NCBI GenBank assembly: GCA_002299885.1
Contig: DBOB01000019.1
Location: 1 to 30,983, forward strand
Reading direction: 5' to 3'
From: Sediminibacterium sp. UBA657
Lineage (GTDB): Bacteria; Bacteroidota; Bacteroidia; Chitinophagales; Chitinophagaceae
Length of the DNA stretch: 30,983 nucleotides
Shown here: positions 29,510 through 30,983 of the stretch, in pieces
Position numbering within the stretch: position 1 is the first letter of the stretch
How the letters are laid out: each line of letters starts with the position of its first letter
The notes under the pieces: generated by a model
Databases searched by the model: none
What the model was told of the DNA's origin: nothing
Seen by the model: the letters and a program-made list of their open reading frames with translations, nothing else
Program-made: the position numbers and the translations under genes

Positions 29510-30382
29510 TTATTTCTTTAAAGCTGCGACCATTGTCTTTCCAATATCAGCAGGACTTGCACAAACGTGGATACCACATGCAGCCATAATCTTCATCTTC
29601 GCTTCTGCTGTATCATCTGCACCACCAATGATTGCACCAGCGTGACCCATACGGCGACCCGGAGGCGCTGTTTGACCTGCGATAAATCCTACCACAGGTT
29701 TTCTCATATTATCCTTAATCCAATTAGCAGCGTCTGCTTCCATGCTACCACCAATCTCACCAATCATGATGATACCTTCTGTAGCTGGATCGTTCATTAA
29801 TAATTCAACCGCTTCCTTTGTAGTTGTTCCAATGATTGGATCACCACCAATACCAATTGCAGTTGTGATTCCTAATCCAGCTTTCACTACTTGATCCGCT
29901 GCTTCGTATGTTAATGTACCGCTCTTTGAAACGATACCAATTGTTCCTTTCTTAAAAATAAAGCCAGGCATGATACCTACTTTAGCTTCTTCTGCAGTAA
30001 TCACACCAGGACAGTTTGGTCCGATTAATCTTGTGTGTTTACCAGCTAAGAAATTCTTTGCTTTCACCATATCTTGAACTGGGATACCTTCTGTAATACA
30101 TACAACCAAAGCAATCCCTGCGTCTGCAGCTTCCATAATTGCATCTGCAGCAAAAGCTGGAGGTACAAAGATGATACTCACATCTGCACCAGTTGCTTTA
30201 ACAGCGTCAGCTACTGTGTTAAAAACTGGACGGTCTAAATGGGTTGCACCACCTTTACCTGGGGTTACACCACCAACCACTTGTGTTCCATATTCCATCA
30301 TTTGAGTGGCATGGAAACTACCTTCTGTTCCTGTGAAACCTTGTACGATGATCTTAGATTGCTTATTTACTAGTACTGACAT
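29510..30382 (-). CDS. sucD: Succinyl-CoA ligase, alpha subunit
   Basis: SucD, with SucB-like SucC, converts succinyl-CoA, ADP or GDP and phosphate to succinate, CoA and NTP in the citric acid cycle. The CoA-binding Rossmann part is at 1-125 (VQGFTGTEGSFH, then PPAFAADAI). The ligase part has GPNCPGVI (121-128), SKSGTLTYE (152-160) and the phosphohistidine loop GRRMGHAGAI with His247. At 290 residues the length is normal. The sucC gene is not adjacent on either side in this window, so it must lie elsewhere. A -7 box TATTTTTG ends 24 nt before the start. Confidence 0.97.
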   Translation of the reverse strand: MSVLVNKQSKIIVQGFTGTEGSFHATQMMEYGTQVVGGVTPGKGGATHLDRPVFNTVADAVKATGADVSIIFVPPAFAADAIMEAADAGIALVVCITEGIPVQDMVKAKNFLAGKHTRLIGPNCPGVITAEEAKVGIMPGFIFKKGTIGIVSKSGTLTYEAADQVVKAGLGITTAIGIGGDPIIGTTTKEAVELLMNDPATEGIIMIGEIGGSMEADAANWIKDNMRKPVVGFIAGQTAPPGRRMGHAGAIIGGADDTAEAKMKIMAACGIHVCASPADIGKTMVAALKK

Positions 30383-30406
30383 AGTCTCTATTTATTAATT
30401 ATGGCG

Positions 30407-30414
30407 CAAAAATA
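30407..30414 (-). promoter_or_regulatory. -7 box of sucD
   Basis: TATTTTTG on the minus strand matches TAnnTTTG and ends 24 nt ahead of the sucD start codon. No clear TTTG lies about 20 nt upstream. Confidence 0.5.
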
Positions 30415-30487
30415 GGCTAAACCAGCTTTTTTTGCTGTTATTTTTCAACAAAAATTTGATGTTTTTTTCTAAATGGCTTGCAAGTAC

Positions 30488-30495
30488 TACTTTTG
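30488..30495 (+). promoter_or_regulatory. -7 box of efp
   Basis: TACTTTTG matches TAnnTTTG and ends 33 nt ahead of the efp start. A T run (30461-30468) occupies the -33 position instead of TTTG. This promoter is divergent from that of sucD, 73 bp away. Confidence 0.5.
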
Positions 30496-30528
30496 CGCTT
30501 CACATAGTCATTTTAATAAAACATACTT

Positions 30529-30983
30529 ATGGCAACAACATCAGACATCACAAGAGGAATGATCCTAAAATTGGACAATAGTTTATATACTGTAGTTGAG
30601 TTTGGAGAGAACAAAACAGCTCGTGCAGCTGCTAAAATCTGGGCTAAATTAAAAGGCGTGGACAATAAGCGCTCTATTGAAAAGACTTGGAATAGCGGTG
30701 AAACAGTATATCCAGTGCGTGTAGAGAAAAAAACTTTCCAGTTCTTATATAAGGACGATAGTGGTTATAACTTAATGAACAATGAAACATTTGAGCAAAT
30801 TGTGATGGCAGAAGAGATGATCGATGCCCCTCAATACCTTATTGAAGGTGCTGAAGTTTTCGTTTTCATGAATACAGAAACTGAATTACCAATTGGTGCT
30901 GAATTGCCAGAGAAGTTGGATGTATTAATCACTTATTGCGAGAATGGTGTGAAAGGGGATACAGCAACTAGAGCTTTAAAAGC
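30529..30983 (+). CDS. efp: Elongation factor P, 3' end outside the window
   Basis: EF-P binds between the P and E sites of the ribosome and relieves stalling at consecutive prolines. The 151 codons seen cover domains I and II and part of III: MATTSDITRGM at the start, EKTWNSGETV, YKDDSGYNLMNNETFEQI, and KGDTATRALK, which matches the EF-P signature at the domain II/III border. The loop of domain I that normally carries the modified tip residue (PGKG type) reads FGENKTARAAAKIWAKL, about two residues longer and without the PGKG turn; Arg32 or Lys29 are the only basic residues near the tip. This may be a clade feature. The gene runs off the window at 30983. Confidence 0.93.
   Translation, partial: MATTSDITRGMILKLDNSLYTVVEFGENKTARAAAKIWAKLKGVDNKRSIEKTWNSGETVYPVRVEKKTFQFLYKDDSGYNLMNNETFEQIVMAEEMIDAPQYLIEGAEVFVFMNTETELPIGAELPEKLDVLITYCENGVKGDTATRALK

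Noticed and set aside
26360..30983. Search for a DGR template repeat or reverse transcriptase downstream of the adhesin
   Set aside because: No copy of the variable tract and no RT motif (such as YxDD) is visible on either strand; any partner must lie outside the window.

Overview
The window looks like chromosomal DNA of a low-GC Bacteroidota bacterium, most likely a member of Chitinophagaceae (inference). The signs are the type IX secretion C-terminal sorting domain, Bacteroidota-type -7 boxes (TAnnTTTG) about 25 nt ahead of several genes, weak or absent Shine-Dalgarno sequences, an AraC regulator with a seven-helix membrane domain, and the style of the secreted proteins.

Positions 45-5160 are a small integrative element inserted in the 3' end of a tRNA-Pro(TGG) gene whose 5' end lies outside the window. 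A 16-bp perfect direct repeat of the tRNA 3' end bounds it. It carries a full-length tyrosine integrase, an unknown basic protein, a small unknown protein, an excisionase-like HTH protein preceded by what looks like a frameshifted small gene, a second catalytic-domain-only tyrosine recombinase, and a secreted beta-barrel-like cargo protein. Candidate integrase arm sites and a dispersed 10-bp repeat are visible. The element supplies a hairpin terminator after the tRNA; the probable original tRNA terminator now lies beyond attR.

Positions 5178-17630 are mostly ordinary chromosome: strong hairpins/terminators, a secreted YncE-like propeller protein, a solitary LuxR-type HTH protein, a PAP2 phosphatase plus a nucleotide pyrophosphatase-like phosphodiesterase, uvrA, an ElaA-like acetyltransferase, an FAD oxidoreductase, aspS with a membrane protein, and an MFS transporter.

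Positions 17718-27414 are the most interesting part. After a membrane-bound AraC-type regulator and a Crp/Fnr-type regulator comes a tight six-gene co-directional cluster: an outer-membrane beta-barrel-like protein, a lipocalin-like lipoprotein, a very small type IX secretion cargo, a 1628-residue repeat adhesin, an OmpA-like lipoprotein and a second solitary LuxR-type HTH protein. The adhesin ends in a DUF1566/C-type-lectin-like domain. Its last ~90 coding bases differ sharply in base and codon composition (48% GC, 17 of 30 codons ending in C) from the 93 bases just before the domain's variable part (31% GC, 3 of 31), as expected of a diversity-generating-retroelement variable repeat. No reverse transcriptase or template repeat is in the window. 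The cluster is preceded by several palindromes: one pair of related sites brackets the Crp-like gene, and another palindrome family (core AAACTAGTTT) occurs twice before the cluster and once before the other solitary HTH gene near 7 kb, suggesting a shared regulatory circuit.

Positions 27431-30983 hold a small membrane protein, an FAD oxidoreductase translationally coupled to a secreted single-domain protein, sucD, and the start of an efp gene whose domain I loop departs from the usual PGKG type.
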